From positions 113,778-177,777 of the forward strand of contig JAUQPH010000004.1 of the NCBI GenBank assembly GCA_030550455.1: DNA of 64,000 bases, read 5' to 3'. The translations under genes were made by a program, and so were the position numbers. The stretch is from Thermoproteota archaeon (GTDB lineage Archaea > Thermoproteota > Thermoprotei_A > Sulfolobales > NBVN01). Below the pieces are notes generated by a model. The model ran no database searches, had not been told where the DNA came from, and worked only from the letters and a program-made list of their open reading frames with translations. Positions 16,946-26,808 of the stretch are shown piece after piece (within the stretch, counting starts at the first letter, position 1; each line of letters opens with the position of its first letter).

Positions 16946-18441
16946 TAGAGTACACCAGAAATGCCTAGTTCTCTACACTTTTCGGCGGCCTCGAAGACCT
17001 CAGGGTATACTTCCTGTTTAATAGCTACTAGACGACCGTCCCTTAGTTCGTAAATTCGGGCCCTCGGCATTAGGGAAACAGCCTCTTTATTACTTAATGC
17101 TATAACTTTCGGAGTCTCTATTTTCGCTAGAACCTTAGCTAGAGCGAGCCTATCTGCGTAAGTCAATCCAGTGAACGGCTCGTCCATGAGAAGTACCTGC
17201 TTATCTCCAGGGGATAGGGCTATGGATATGGCAGTTCTGATAGCCTGACCCCAAGACAAGTTAAAGGGCGATGTAGAGAGATCTAAGTCGACTCCCAAGC
17301 TCCTCATAATCCTGGTCCCTCTCTCTACACACTTGCTTCCACCTCTACGCTGAAAGCAGATGACTCGCAGCTCCTTGCCTAGACTATCTTCCGTAAAGAA
17401 CAGGTATATGTTTTGCGGTAGATAAACAGCTCTGAACTCTGAAGACTTCTCAATTCTTCCTCTCATAGGAGCTAAGTAGCCAGCCAAGATCTTGAGTAGA
17501 GTGGATTTACCGCTTCCGTTGCGACCGTATACGACTATGTTGTCGCCTGAGCTAGCTACATCAAGCTGTACCTCCTTGAGGATCCAGTCGCTGCTTCTTT
17601 CGTATTTAAACCATATGTCTATAGCTCTAAACACCTTTTCTTTGTGTAAAGCGTTTTCACCATTCTCTTTATCGCTACTTAGACTTGCGTCTGATATAGT
17701 AGCTAAAGAAGTCTTCCTAGGGTACTTCAGTTGCTCGTGTTCTATGGGAAATAAAGTTCCGTTCTTTAGAAGGTATACCCTATTAGTAAGGTCTAGCAAA
17801 CTCAGAAACCTGTGTTCAAACACTACGACCGCCTTTCCCAAAGACTTTAGCGTGATTATTACCTCTCTAACTTCTTCAAGACCTTCATCATCTAACCACA
17901 TTAACGGTTCATCTAGTACTATCACAAGAGGATCCCAGAGCATAGCCTTAGCTATAGCGGCTCTCCTTAGCTGCCCACCGGATAGCTCAAAAAACCTTCT
18001 CTCTAGTAAGTCACTCAGCTTAAAAATACTTACGACCTTCCTAAACCATCTCTCACCTTTTGTCAGCCCGTGTATAGCTATAGAACTGTAGTAAAGGTCG
18101 GTATGCACAGAGTGTTCTATGAAGTGAGTGTATGCGTTTTGATTAACTATCTGTATTAGTCTCCTAAGCTCGTCTATACTAAGTTCGTTAAGACTTCTTT
18201 CACCGATTACTACCGTACCTTTCCTCTCACCTCCATAAACTAGTTCACCTATCCCAGTAATTGAGCGGAGAAGTGTCGTTTTACCTGAGCCGCTCGCGCC
18301 TATTATGAGAACAACTTCACTTTGATTAGCGGTAAGATTAACTTCACGTAAAACCCAATCCGGTGAAGTTGGATAGCGGAACCAGAGGTCTCTTACCACG
18401 AGCACGTTCTTCCTTGTAGACTTATCTTCTGTTAGACGCAA
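16945..18441 (-). CDS. ECF transporter ATPase, two fused ABC domains (EcfA-EcfA')
   Basis: 498 residues with two ABC domains. Domain 1: Walker A GASGSGKTT, signature LSGGQLRRA, Walker B VIVLDEPL. Domain 2: Walker A GRNGSGKST, Walker B VLLMDEPF, but its signature is LSWGQAIRT, so that site may be catalytically weak. The tandem fusion replaces the separate EcfA and EcfA' of bacteria. It energises vitamin uptake together with the T and S components that flank it. Confidence 0.9.
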   Translation of the reverse strand: MRLTEDKSTRKNVLVVRDLWFRYPTSPDWVLREVNLTANQSEVVLIIGASGSGKTTLLRSITGIGELVYGGERKGTVVIGERSLNELSIDELRRLIQIVNQNAYTHFIEHSVHTDLYYSSIAIHGLTKGERWFRKVVSIFKLSDLLERRFFELSGGQLRRAAIAKAMLWDPLVIVLDEPLMWLDDEGLEEVREVIITLKSLGKAVVVFEHRFLSLLDLTNRVYLLKNGTLFPIEHEQLKYPRKTSLATISDASLSSDKENGENALHKEKVFRAIDIWFKYERSSDWILKEVQLDVASSGDNIVVYGRNGSGKSTLLKILAGYLAPMRGRIEKSSEFRAVYLPQNIYLFFTEDSLGKELRVICFQRRGGSKCVERGTRIMRSLGVDLDLSTSPFNLSWGQAIRTAISIALSPGDKQVLLMDEPFTGLTYADRLALAKVLAKIETPKVIALSNKEAVSLMPRARIYELRDGRLVAIKQEVYPEVFEAAEKCRELGISGVL

Positions 18442-18451
18442 CTTAGAGCCC

Positions 18452-19063
18452 TTAGCGCTGGGACGGTACCGTCCACCGCTTCTCTACACCTAAAGCTTTA
18501 GACACAACTCTAAAGACCTCTAGAGCTAGAGCTCCTACGTAACTAGCAGCTATTAGATTAAAGACAGCAATATGCGGAAGTATAGCGATAGTCGTTCTAT
18601 ACGCTTTCTCGAATGTAAACCCGTACGCCATAACCATCCAGTGAGGTGCTATTAAGTAGTTTAATATAGACATTATGGTAACACGCCCCAGTATCCCGAA
18701 AGCTATGATTAGTGGGTACGACTTTATACACTTTTCCCTTGAGCAGAAGCGTCTGTAGCCGATGACTAAAGGAATTAGTGTCGATAGTTCAGCAGCCACC
18801 TTCATCCCCGCACCAATGAAGTCTGCTCCCAAGAGCTGTAGTCCAATATAGATAATGGGTGTAACGGATAGTAGAGCCCTTAGTGAGTAAAGCGCTAAAA
18901 CCGCAAGTGGAATTCCCATTGCGTCAAACTTAAGGAATGGTGCCGGCGGATATGGAAACTTAAAGAGGAATAGCACGAGTGAGAGAGCCGTTAGAGCAGC
19001 ACTAATAGTGAGACCTAGGAGACTTCCGGGACCCGCTAGCGTTTTAGAGCTCTCTGTGCTCAT
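18452..19063 (-). CDS. ECF transporter S component, RibU-like
   Basis: A 203-residue membrane protein with about six helices, first gene of the S-A-T operon (gap of 10 bases to the ATPase). The stretch FKFPYPPAPFLKFDAMGIP near residue 35 resembles the conserved loop of the riboflavin S component RibU. Riboflavin is therefore the likeliest substrate, but other vitamins cannot be excluded. It is preceded by a promoter-sized gap of 114 bases. Confidence 0.7.
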   Translation of the reverse strand: MSTESSKTLAGPGSLLGLTISAALTALSLVLFLFKFPYPPAPFLKFDAMGIPLAVLALYSLRALLSVTPIIYIGLQLLGADFIGAGMKVAAELSTLIPLVIGYRRFCSREKCIKSYPLIIAFGILGRVTIMSILNYLIAPHWMVMAYGFTFEKAYRTTIAILPHIAVFNLIAASYVGALALEVFRVVSKALGVEKRWTVPSQR

Positions 19064-19177
19064 GGCTTTTCCTCACCAAGGTATTAAAGGCGAAAATTAA
19101 GCAAAACTAATGTTCGCTTCCCCATCTCTTGGGGGGCTTATAAGCTGTTCTACATCGAGACGATTAAGCGAAGGATC

Positions 19178-19915
19178 TCAGTGGGTAACTAGGGAGACTA
19201 ATTTTTGAAAGTTTTTCGATACCTGCTCGGAAACCTTTTCTAGCTCCATAGACTTAACCTCTGAGATACGTTTCAGTAGTGCTTCGAGTAACTCGGGACC
19301 CAAAGTTAAGCCTCTATAGTTGTAAGGCCCATCTGATTCAGTTAAAATGAACTCTATGGGAGTTCTCTCCAGTACCAACCCATGCTTTTTCTGAATCAAG
19401 AGAGCCGGGTTTATTCCTATAAAGTAACCTTCACTAACGATTTCATCGACTAACTCTAGGGGACCTGTATACCAGTGGAAAACTGCCGCACGCACTTTGT
19501 ATTTCTTTAGTAAGTTTAGGGTATCTCTCCATGCTCCAGCAGCGTGAACACTCAGACCCAGACCGTAGTCTCGAGCTATCTTCAGAAACCCCTCGAATAC
19601 CTTGATTTGCAACTCGAAAGTCTCCGGGTGAAAAGCTTTATCGAGTCCTACTTCACCTAAGAACAGGACGTCATGCTTTATCACAAGCTCTTCTATAGAG
19701 TCGAGTATGCTATTTATATCGATTTGCCCAACGTTCCAGGGGTGGACTCCTACAGCAGCGATAACGAACTCGCACTTCTTGCTTAGCTCTACCGTCTTCA
19801 CACTAGAGGAAGTATCGTCTGAAACAGCAAGTAAGATATAATCCCCACTACAATACCTCGTCCAGCCTTCACCATACTCATGAAGGTGTACATGGGAGTC
19901 TACTAGTGTGCGCAC
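19178..19915 (-). CDS. TatD-family metal-dependent hydrolase
   Basis: 245 residues, TIM-barrel amidohydrolase type. The N-terminal VDSHVHLHE supplies the HxH metal ligands, GEVGLDKAF the Glu, SVHAAG the next His, and TESDGP the final Asp. Members act as DNases or general hydrolases. Archaeal paralogues are mostly uncharacterised. It stands alone. Confidence 0.8.
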   Translation of the reverse strand: MRTLVDSHVHLHEYGEGWTRYCSGDYILLAVSDDTSSSVKTVELSKKCEFVIAAVGVHPWNVGQIDINSILDSIEELVIKHDVLFLGEVGLDKAFHPETFELQIKVFEGFLKIARDYGLGLSVHAAGAWRDTLNLLKKYKVRAAVFHWYTGPLELVDEIVSEGYFIGINPALLIQKKHGLVLERTPIEFILTESDGPYNYRGLTLGPELLEALLKRISEVKSMELEKVSEQVSKNFQKLVSLVTH

Positions 19916-20017
19916 TTCATATCACCAGTATATCAAGACCTTCTTAAACATAATAGCTATATGACACTTTAGACGACACTTTAATTTGAACTGTTTACTT
20001 ATTGTTTAGGAGCTGGA

Positions 20018-20872
20018 ATGCTAGGATATGCGGCAATCACTGTAGCATCGATAATGTGGAGTTTGAATCCTGCTGTAGTCTCGAGGTTTAGGGCTTTCAT
20101 AAAACCGTTTACCTACACTGCTTTGCGTGCGGTAGCAGCGATACTGTTTCTAACACCTGTAGTAACTCTGGGTGGTATCGGTATACAAGACGGTTCTCTG
20201 AGTGCTTTAATAGTGATTGTGTTGTCTGCTATAATAGGACCCGGCTTAGGTGATGCACTATATACTAAGTCTATACAGCTTATCGGCGGCTCTCTCGCAG
20301 TTTTGATCAGTTATACTTACATCTTCGTAGCCCAAGTCATAGCAGCGGTGGCGATAGGGGAGCCACTAAGGTATACACTAATCGCAGGCTCCATGACAGC
20401 GTTTGCTGGGATAGCTGTAGCATTACTAAGGAGTGAAGAGACTAGCAAGCTCGACCTCAAGGGTCTAGCTTGTGCCGTAGGTGCAGCAATACTGTGGGGG
20501 GCGGCGACAGTTATGATAAAGATTGCTCTAGCGTACGCCGACACTCTATCTCTAACGTTCGTTCGGCTATTAGTGATAGCAATAACGTTCTTTCCGTTGG
20601 GGCTAGCGCTAGAGGGTCTACCTCCTAGGACACACATGCGACCTCTATTAATAGCTTCATCGATAACTGGAGTCCTGGGGTGGGGTATTGGAATGTACCT
20701 CTTTGTTTACTCGATTTTTGCCATCGGAGTTTCGGCTACAGCTATCGCAACAGCACTCACTCCGGTTCTCTCGCAGATGTCGACTAAGCTCATAGCTGGT
20801 GAGAAGCCAAGGTTAAGGCAAGTACTGGGAGCACTCCTTATCTCTATAGGAATATTTCTCTCAATGTTTTAG
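20018..20872 (+). CDS. EamA/DMT-family membrane transporter
   Basis: 284 residues with ten hydrophobic segments in two repeats, the EamA arrangement; IMWSLNPAV and ILWGAATVMIKIA mark the two repeat starts. ATG 20018 follows GGAGC with a good spacing. Probably a metabolite exporter. The substrate cannot be predicted. Confidence 0.85.
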   Translation: MLGYAAITVASIMWSLNPAVVSRFRAFIKPFTYTALRAVAAILFLTPVVTLGGIGIQDGSLSALIVIVLSAIIGPGLGDALYTKSIQLIGGSLAVLISYTYIFVAQVIAAVAIGEPLRYTLIAGSMTAFAGIAVALLRSEETSKLDLKGLACAVGAAILWGAATVMIKIALAYADTLSLTFVRLLVIAITFFPLGLALEGLPPRTHMRPLLIASSITGVLGWGIGMYLFVYSIFAIGVSATAIATALTPVLSQMSTKLIAGEKPRLRQVLGALLISIGIFLSMF

Positions 20873-20880
20873 TAGCATGC

Positions 20881-21996
20881 CTATAGAGCAGTTGTTCTCG
20901 ACTTAGTGCGTATAATGGCTTCTGAGTCCTTGAGGACATCAAGTAGTGCGCACTTAAGTCCGTCGAGGTTTATTCCCTTTAGCGCTGAGATCTCGACTAT
21001 TCTGTAAGGCCATAACTCGCGGCTTAATTCTGGTTCAACGAGAGACTTCAGTTTGGTTACGCTATGGACATCAGCGAGGTCTAACTTATTTAAAGCCACA
21101 ATAAGTGGTCTACCAACGTATCCTATACTTACGAGTATCTTTAGCGATTCCTTAAGTTTGACTCTGAAGATGTCCTCTTTATCTGAGACATCCATAACTA
21201 AAACAACAGCTGACGACGTCGAGATCTCCTTTAAAGTCGCGTAAAAAGCTTCGACTATTTCGGGAGGAATGTCTTTTATGAAACCAACTGTGTCTATGAA
21301 GACAACCTTCAACTCTCCGAGGGGCACCATCTTGGCTTTTGTTGAAGTTGTTGTTAGCAGCTCTGGACCTGTAGCCCTGTTTTCACCGGTAAGGGCATTG
21401 AATAGCGTAGTTTTTCCAGCGTTGGTGTATCCTACTATTGCGACGTGAACTAACCCCCTCTCCTCTCTCTTTCCTCTCTCGTAGTCCTTGATCTTACGAA
21501 GTTTCTCGAGCTCTTTACGCAACTTACTCACTCTTTTTCTTACGTGCGTATAGTAAGCGTCAACTGCGTATCCTCCTGGACCTAGAAAGCCAGGTAGCTC
21601 ACCTAGTTTAGCCCTATTTATCCAGTCCCTCAGTAGTGGTATCTGGTGCCTAAGCCTAGCCATCTCAATCTGTATCTTAGCTTCCTTGGAACCTGCGTGT
21701 TCGGCTAAAACGCTGAGTATAAGCATAACTCTGTCTTCAACTAGAATCTTCAACTCCTTAATTAAGTAGCTCACGTGCCTAGGACTAAGGACGTCGTAAA
21801 TATAGGCTCTATCGAAGCGACCCTCTCTTAACTTGTCTTTAACTAGCTTTAGCCATTTAGGTGTGAGATAGGTAGAGGTAGAGACCCTATACTTATTCGG
21901 GAGCTTTACAACCTCAACTCTACTGTAGAGTACTCTAGCTAGCTCTAAAGCTTCAGCTACATCTTCTTCTCTTGCTATGATCAGCGCAGAGCTCAA
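20881..21996 (-). CDS. hflX: GTPase HflX
   Basis: 371 residues. N-terminal HflX domain with the GPGGYAVD glycine-rich segment, coiled-coil linker, then a G domain: G1 GYTNAGKTTLFN, G3 DTVGF, G4 NKLD. HflX binds the large ribosomal subunit and splits stalled ribosomes. The gene directly follows the MBF1 gene with no spacer, and both act in translation-linked stress functions, so they form an operon. Confidence 0.92.
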   Translation of the reverse strand: MSSALIIAREEDVAEALELARVLYSRVEVVKLPNKYRVSTSTYLTPKWLKLVKDKLREGRFDRAYIYDVLSPRHVSYLIKELKILVEDRVMLILSVLAEHAGSKEAKIQIEMARLRHQIPLLRDWINRAKLGELPGFLGPGGYAVDAYYTHVRKRVSKLRKELEKLRKIKDYERGKREERGLVHVAIVGYTNAGKTTLFNALTGENRATGPELLTTTSTKAKMVPLGELKVVFIDTVGFIKDIPPEIVEAFYATLKEISTSSAVVLVMDVSDKEDIFRVKLKESLKILVSIGYVGRPLIVALNKLDLADVHSVTKLKSLVEPELSRELWPYRIVEISALKGINLDGLKCALLDVLKDSEAIIRTKSRTTAL

Positions 21997-22506
21997 CTAC
22001 TTCTCCCGCTTTTTTAAGGAGACAACATCACCTAGAGTTAGTTCCTTCATTTTCGCCGGATTCGGCAACTGAGCTTGTGCGGAGTCTACTACTGGCTCAA
22101 GCAACTTTATCGAGAGAACACTCTCCAGCTTTCTAGCTAGTGCTATAGTGGGGACCAGTCTCCCAGACTCTATTCTCTTTATGGTGTTTTCGCTTTCCTT
22201 AACCATGTCTGCCAAAGCTTTCTGAGTCAACCCTAGCTTTTCTCTAGCCTGCCTTACTCTATCAGCGTAATCTGGGACAACCTCGTATTCGTCTAAGACC
22301 CTCTCCTCGGGTTTCTTGTCACTAGATACCCTAGGTCTGCGCGTTTGAGCTTTTGTTGCCTCCTCTATTTCCCTTGCTACATCACCTCTAGCAAGCCTAC
22401 TATAGCACGATTGACACACTGAGAGCTTTACGTTTTCGACATAAATCACCTTCATCTCCCTCCTCAACACCAGTCTACCGCACATTTCGCAGTACCCGTG
22501 GCTCAA
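21997..22506 (-). CDS. Multiprotein bridging factor 1 (MBF1)-like zinc-ribbon/HTH protein
   Basis: 169 residues. N-terminal zinc ribbon (CEMCGRLVL and CQSCYSRLA), flexible charged linker, then a Cro/C1-type helix-turn-helix (REKLGLTQKALADMVKESEN). This is the archaeal MBF1 architecture. It binds the ribosome and possibly transcription factors. Adjacent to hflX, the next gene in the run. Confidence 0.9.
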   Translation of the reverse strand: MSHGYCEMCGRLVLRREMKVIYVENVKLSVCQSCYSRLARGDVAREIEEATKAQTRRPRVSSDKKPEERVLDEYEVVPDYADRVRQAREKLGLTQKALADMVKESENTIKRIESGRLVPTIALARKLESVLSIKLLEPVVDSAQAQLPNPAKMKELTLGDVVSLKKREK

Positions 22507-22686
22507 CTGAAACCCCTAACGTACAGTATACCTTCAAGATTATTATTTACATGCTTAACCGGTATAAGCCTCTGCTACAGCTTCGATTGAATAGATTGAA
22601 TACATCACACCCGGCTTCTCCTAGTCTACGCTAATGCTAAACCCTTATTAAGGTTAGATCATTGCTAACATAAGGTAGTCTACTGA

Positions 22687-24204
22687 ATGAGGAAAGCGGT
22701 AGCAAAACTAGTTAAAATAGTGGGAGTACTTGCGGCATGTTTTCTGCTCTCTTCAGTTATTGTAGTGTTCTTGAACGTACCTCATGACGGGATCGGTGGT
22801 GAACTAAGAAAAACGTGGGAAGATATTAGAGGAGGTTTACAAATAGATTCTCCGATAGCAGTCTTTGAAGGTGTAGTATCTCTAGGGTTGTTTCTCTTCA
22901 CGATCGCTGTTATCGCTTTAGACATGAGGTACAGGTATTTTCTCGCTTTACTAGCGGTTTCAATAATAGTCTTTCTTGGGGTAACACCACCCCAGAGGTT
23001 AGTAGAAAGCGTTGATTGGGCTCTTATAGTCTTCTTAGTGGGATCTATGAGTTTTGCTACAATACTAAGAAAACTCGGAGTGTTTACATACCTAGCAGCA
23101 TATATAGTTAAGTACAGTAAGGGAAACGCACTCATGCTCACTGCTCTCTTGTCCACACTAGCATGGTTTACAGCGATGGTTGTAGATGAGGTTACGAGCA
23201 TAGTGTACATAGTAATGATCGTGCTAGAGCTCGGGCGGCTCTTGAAAATCGAAACCGAGGACCTAGTTATCCTATCAGTTCTCGCAACTAATACCGGTAG
23301 CCTCGCTCTTCCCGTAGGTAACCCTATAGGAGTTTACGTAGCGTTTACGTCCGGCTTTACAGCGAGGGAGTTCGTAAGGTACGCCCTACCTCTCTCATTT
23401 CTCTGCTTTATATCTACGCTACTCATATTCTCTATGCTTAAGGTAAGATACCTTAAGGACCTCGAGAAAGCTATTGCTTCACGGTCTGACATGCTCGAGG
23501 CATTCATTACGGCTAGAGTAGTTGACGTATCACCAAGAGAGAAGATGGCGAGAACCTACGGTGTTGTGTTACTCATCATGTTCTTAGTTACTGTTTCACT
23601 AAGCCCAGTTCTGGCTGAAGGACTATCTGCCTTCGCAGGTTACCACATAGACCCCAACTCTCTACTAGCTCTCACACCATGCCTCTACATAGTACTCACG
23701 CTCCCCGTCGTTGGAGCTCCAGAGCTTGGGGAAGTGCTAGCTAAGGGTGTCGAGTGGCCGTCGCTCACGTTCTTCATGTTCTTGTTCATGCTAGGTTACA
23801 GCTTGACATGGAGTGGAGCTATGGTGAAGGTTGCGTACGCTACGATAACTCTTTCTCAGTCGATATACCCTGGTCCGCACACTGTTCTCGTTATCCTGCT
23901 AACAATTTCAGCTATTCTTAGTGCGTTTCTCGACAACCTATCCCTAGTAGTAGCTCTAATACCTGCTGTTAAGCTAGTGGCTCAAGTTATGGCGTTTAAA
24001 GAGATATATTGGTCAGTACTGTTCGGTGGAGTCCTCGGGGGCAATCTCACCCCAGTTGGCTCAACAGCCAACATAGTCGCAGTATCTATAATCGAAAGAA
24101 GGCGTAAAACGAGAATCAACTGGAGTAATTGGTTAAAGATATCTTTACCAGTATTTGCCGCACACATAGTTATTGCTTCAACCTGGAGTTTCCTAGCGCT
24201 CTAA
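22687..24204 (+). CDS. ArsB/NhaD-type ion transporter
   Basis: 505 residues with about twelve membrane segments. The halves carry the ion-transporter-superfamily signatures VVDEVTSIVYIVMIV with LPVGNPIG, and FLDNLSLVVALIP with GGNLTPVGSTANIVA. Either Na+/H+ antiport or anion (arsenite/dicarboxylate) transport is possible. The D-[NE]-x-[TS] and GNxxP pattern fits NhaD/ArsB equally well. Confidence 0.85.
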   Translation: MRKAVAKLVKIVGVLAACFLLSSVIVVFLNVPHDGIGGELRKTWEDIRGGLQIDSPIAVFEGVVSLGLFLFTIAVIALDMRYRYFLALLAVSIIVFLGVTPPQRLVESVDWALIVFLVGSMSFATILRKLGVFTYLAAYIVKYSKGNALMLTALLSTLAWFTAMVVDEVTSIVYIVMIVLELGRLLKIETEDLVILSVLATNTGSLALPVGNPIGVYVAFTSGFTAREFVRYALPLSFLCFISTLLIFSMLKVRYLKDLEKAIASRSDMLEAFITARVVDVSPREKMARTYGVVLLIMFLVTVSLSPVLAEGLSAFAGYHIDPNSLLALTPCLYIVLTLPVVGAPELGEVLAKGVEWPSLTFFMFLFMLGYSLTWSGAMVKVAYATITLSQSIYPGPHTVLVILLTISAILSAFLDNLSLVVALIPAVKLVAQVMAFKEIYWSVLFGGVLGGNLTPVGSTANIVAVSIIERRRKTRINWSNWLKISLPVFAAHIVIASTWSFLAL

Positions 24205-24333
24205 GCGAGCATCTCAATTATGCTTGCGAAGAGCAAGTAAAGTCTCTCAACTCCACGCTCAGAGTAGGAGAGGCAGGAATGAAAGAACGAATTTACCACG
24301 GCTAAAACCTTTAAGATCTCTTCTCCGTATTTT

Positions 24334-24595
24334 AGCCTTGTGTAACTGTTTCGGTTTTCATTTCTGCTTGTATCTGTTGATGTGATCGAAACATAGTGAT
24401 GTACATGGATGTATCTAGATGGGAGTTGAGAGCCGCTCGATGCCCTAGTTGACGGCTCTCCCGAGGTACACCAAGATTTGGGGGTTAGGGATACCCTGGA
24501 CGCCCCCGAGCCCGATGAGAACTTGAGCGGAATGCGGGGAAAGAGGGTGAGGCGATAGCATTACCTACATAAACCTATACAGGAGCTGAACCCCT
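24334..24595 (+). mobile_element. Small non-autonomous IS200/IS605-like element, copy A
   Basis: About 262 bp homologous over its whole length to 63638-63923. The left end (AGCCTTGTGTAACTGTTT) matches copy B at 33 of 40 bases. It has an 8-bp hairpin GAGAGCCG/CGGCTCTC and ends at GAGCTGAACCCCT. At 24499-24558 it encodes a 19-residue frame containing SGMRGK that stops with TAG, the same length and reading as in copy B. This pattern matches 3' ends of tnpB genes. No transposase is encoded. It fills much of the 450-bp gap between the permease and the cyclo-ligase genes. Confidence 0.6.
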
Positions 24596-24654
24596 CCATA
24601 TGTAACTTGCCGCAACTATTGTAAGACGTTTTTAGGTACATTATAATACCATTC

Positions 24655-25407
24655 GTGGAACGGTGTGAGATGTTCGAAGGGGTTAATAGAGAGGAGCTAA
24701 GGTATAGGATGTGGAAACTAATGGAGGAATCGGGTGTAGCTTCTTTTCCTAGACCTGTCTATGGCAGAATACCGAACTTCGTTGGTTCGGATTCTGCCGC
24801 AATGAGGTTAGCTGAAACCGAGCTATTTAAGAAGGCTGAAGTCGTGAAGGTGAATCCAGATTCTCCTCAAAGAAAGGTTAGAGAGCTTGTTCTTAAAGCC
24901 GGCAAGCTTTTGGTTATGCCTACTCCTAGGATCTCTGAGGGGTTCCTCCTTCTTGACCCAAGAAGAATACCTAGTCGGCTGTATAGTGAGGCCTCCACCA
25001 TATCTGGCTCCTTTAGGTATGGCACTAAGGTCGAGCCAAGCCGGTTGCCAGAAGTGGACCTAGTTGTCGCAGGCTCAGTCGTTGTGAACAAGTACGGGGA
25101 AAGACTGGGTAAGGGTGAGGGTTATTCGGAGATAGAGTATGGAATACTGACTGAGTACGGTAAGCTGTCGGAGGGTGTTCCAATAGTTACAACAGTTCAT
25201 GACGTGCAGGTCGTAGACTTCAGAATCCCTCTAGCTCCTTGGGACATAACTGTCGACTACATATTCACTCCAACGAGGACGATAAGGTGCGAAGGCGAGA
25301 GAAGGAGACCAAGAGGGATTTTATGGGACTACTTAAACTACGACAAGATTAACGCCATCCCTATATTGAGGGAGCTAGCTAGAAAGAGACTTCCTAACTC
25401 TAAGTAA
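24655..25407 (+). CDS. 5-Formyltetrahydrofolate cyclo-ligase
   Basis: 250 residues, archaeal MTHFS type. The phosphate/ATP-binding residues fall in [21 protein letters not shown] and a [12 protein letters not shown] segment that corresponds to the GxGxGYYD loop of the family. It recycles 5-formyl-THF to methenyl-THF, relevant for formyl transfer in purine synthesis. GTG start at 24655 close to a TATTATAA-type promoter, probably leaderless. Confidence 0.85.
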   Translation: MERCEMFEGVNREELRYRMWKLMEESGVASFPRPVYGRIPNFVGSDSAAMRLAETELFKKAEVVKVNPDSPQRKVRELVLKAGKLLVMPTPRISEGFLLLDPRRIPSRLYSEASTISGSFRYGTKVEPSRLPEVDLVVAGSVVVNKYGERLGKGEGYSEIEYGILTEYGKLSEGVPIVTTVHDVQVVDFRIPLAPWDITVDYIFTPTRTIRCEGERRRPRGILWDYLNYDKINAIPILRELARKRLPNSK

Positions 25408-25484
25408 CATGATGTTAAGTCAGTTCGAGACTAGCAACTCGTGAAGGGTTTATTATTAGTTCTTATAGCGTCTTCGGAAAAGCT

Positions 25485-25582
25485 CTGCTGGCAGCAGTAG
25501 ATCAAGAGTTTTCATTACTCCATTGCTGGGTCTCTTTGAGGGACCCACGCTCCCAGCATAAGTATAGAGACACCTGATCTAC
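25485..25582 (+). repeat. Folded intergenic element, possible IS605-type 3' relic
   Basis: In the 245-bp gap between convergent genes: an outer stem GTAGATCA (25497-25504) pairs with TGATCTAC (25575-25582), an inner 7-bp stem TGCTGGG (25524-25530) pairs with CCCAGCA (25552-25558), and a separate CTGCT/AGCAG hairpin lies at 25485-25497. A short frame ends in FEGPTLPA then TAA, reminiscent of TnpB tails. It could also be a transcript-end structure for the two converging genes. Confidence 0.35.
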
Positions 25583-25652
25583 ATGTTCGTAGCTCTAACG
25601 TCGTCTCTATATCTACATATTTCACATACCAGACGAACGACTAAAACTACGA

Positions 25653-26792
25653 CTAGTGCTTTAGAGTAAGCCTGAGGACTGTGAGCGCAAGCCCAAAAAC
25701 GGCCGTAATTACTATGAGTATGCCGATCGAGGCAGGGTCTATCTGGGGGTTAGCTATTAAGGGTAGTACTCCTAAACCCCCTATAGCACTAAAGGCTAGT
25801 CCGGCACTTAGTGCGCGAGTTCTAGCGTCTCCCGACGAGCTCTTGGCGAGTAGCACGTTTACTGAGGTATCTACTACTGGGTATAGAGGTAGTTGCCACA
25901 CGATTATGGAAGCTATTCCCTCCAGGAGTATGAACGCCCAGTAGCTTACCGTGTATAGAACAAATGAGGTAGCTATGAGAATTCTGGGGTCGTACCTATC
26001 GACTACGTATCCTACTGCCAGCCTCACCGGAATCGAGAGAAAAGCAGTTAGACCACCGTAAAGGATGCCGAAGGCTATGTACTGCGACTCCTCTGTAGCT
26101 CCACTCATTATTTTCGAGATCTCAGCACTCAGCTTGATGGGGGCAACAGCGTAGTAAAGCTCTCGACAGAAAACCAGGAGAGTATAAGCAGCAATCACGT
26201 ATCCAAGGTTGCGTATCCAGGAAGCTCTCGGCTCTAATTCTCCAGTATCTCCGGTATCTTCGCTTTTAGGGTAGAATGCGTAGAATATAGCGTAGGTTGC
26301 TGCGTACAGAACTGAGCAGAAGGCGAACACTAGTGTAGGTCCACCTGCGTAGTGCAGTACCCCCATGATCGATGAACCAATACTGAAGCCAAACCCGGTA
26401 CCTAACGTAAACAAGCTGTAGACCTTTCCGAACCTCGCACTGATTCCTGAGAACACAGCAGTCATGACTAAGGGCCAAGTAATCGCCCATGCAAGTGACG
26501 TAGTACTGAGGATTAGTGCTAAGCTTGTTGGGTCTTTTACCGTAATTGATACAGCCAGCGGCACACTCCCGAGAGCTCCAGCTAATATGCTGTTTCTTTT
26601 CCCAATAGACTTTGAAAACCTTGCGGCTACTAAAGCAAAGAGCACATAGAGCCACTCTAATCCTGTTAGGAGGAGTATAGAGTGTATACCTCCGCCTAAG
26701 TCTACCCCTACGTACCTACGAGTGAATGAGAAGTATATGCCCCACATAATGGTGTTTAAGGTAGCAGCTATTGAGTAGAAAATCCTCCACAT
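25653..26792 (-). CDS. MFS transporter
   Basis: 379 residues with about twelve membrane segments and the MFS loop 2-3 motif (RFSKSIGKRNSILAG), repeated in the second half (GYVDRYDPR). Substrate unknown. It lies 16 bases downstream of nadE on the same strand, so the two are co-transcribed. Confidence 0.85.
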   Translation of the reverse strand: MWRIFYSIAATLNTIMWGIYFSFTRRYVGVDLGGGIHSILLLTGLEWLYVLFALVAARFSKSIGKRNSILAGALGSVPLAVSITVKDPTSLALILSTTSLAWAITWPLVMTAVFSGISARFGKVYSLFTLGTGFGFSIGSSIMGVLHYAGGPTLVFAFCSVLYAATYAIFYAFYPKSEDTGDTGELEPRASWIRNLGYVIAAYTLLVFCRELYYAVAPIKLSAEISKIMSGATEESQYIAFGILYGGLTAFLSIPVRLAVGYVVDRYDPRILIATSFVLYTVSYWAFILLEGIASIIVWQLPLYPVVDTSVNVLLAKSSSGDARTRALSAGLAFSAIGGLGVLPLIANPQIDPASIGILIVITAVFGLALTVLRLTLKH

Positions 26793-26808
26793 ACCAAATC
26801 CACACGAG

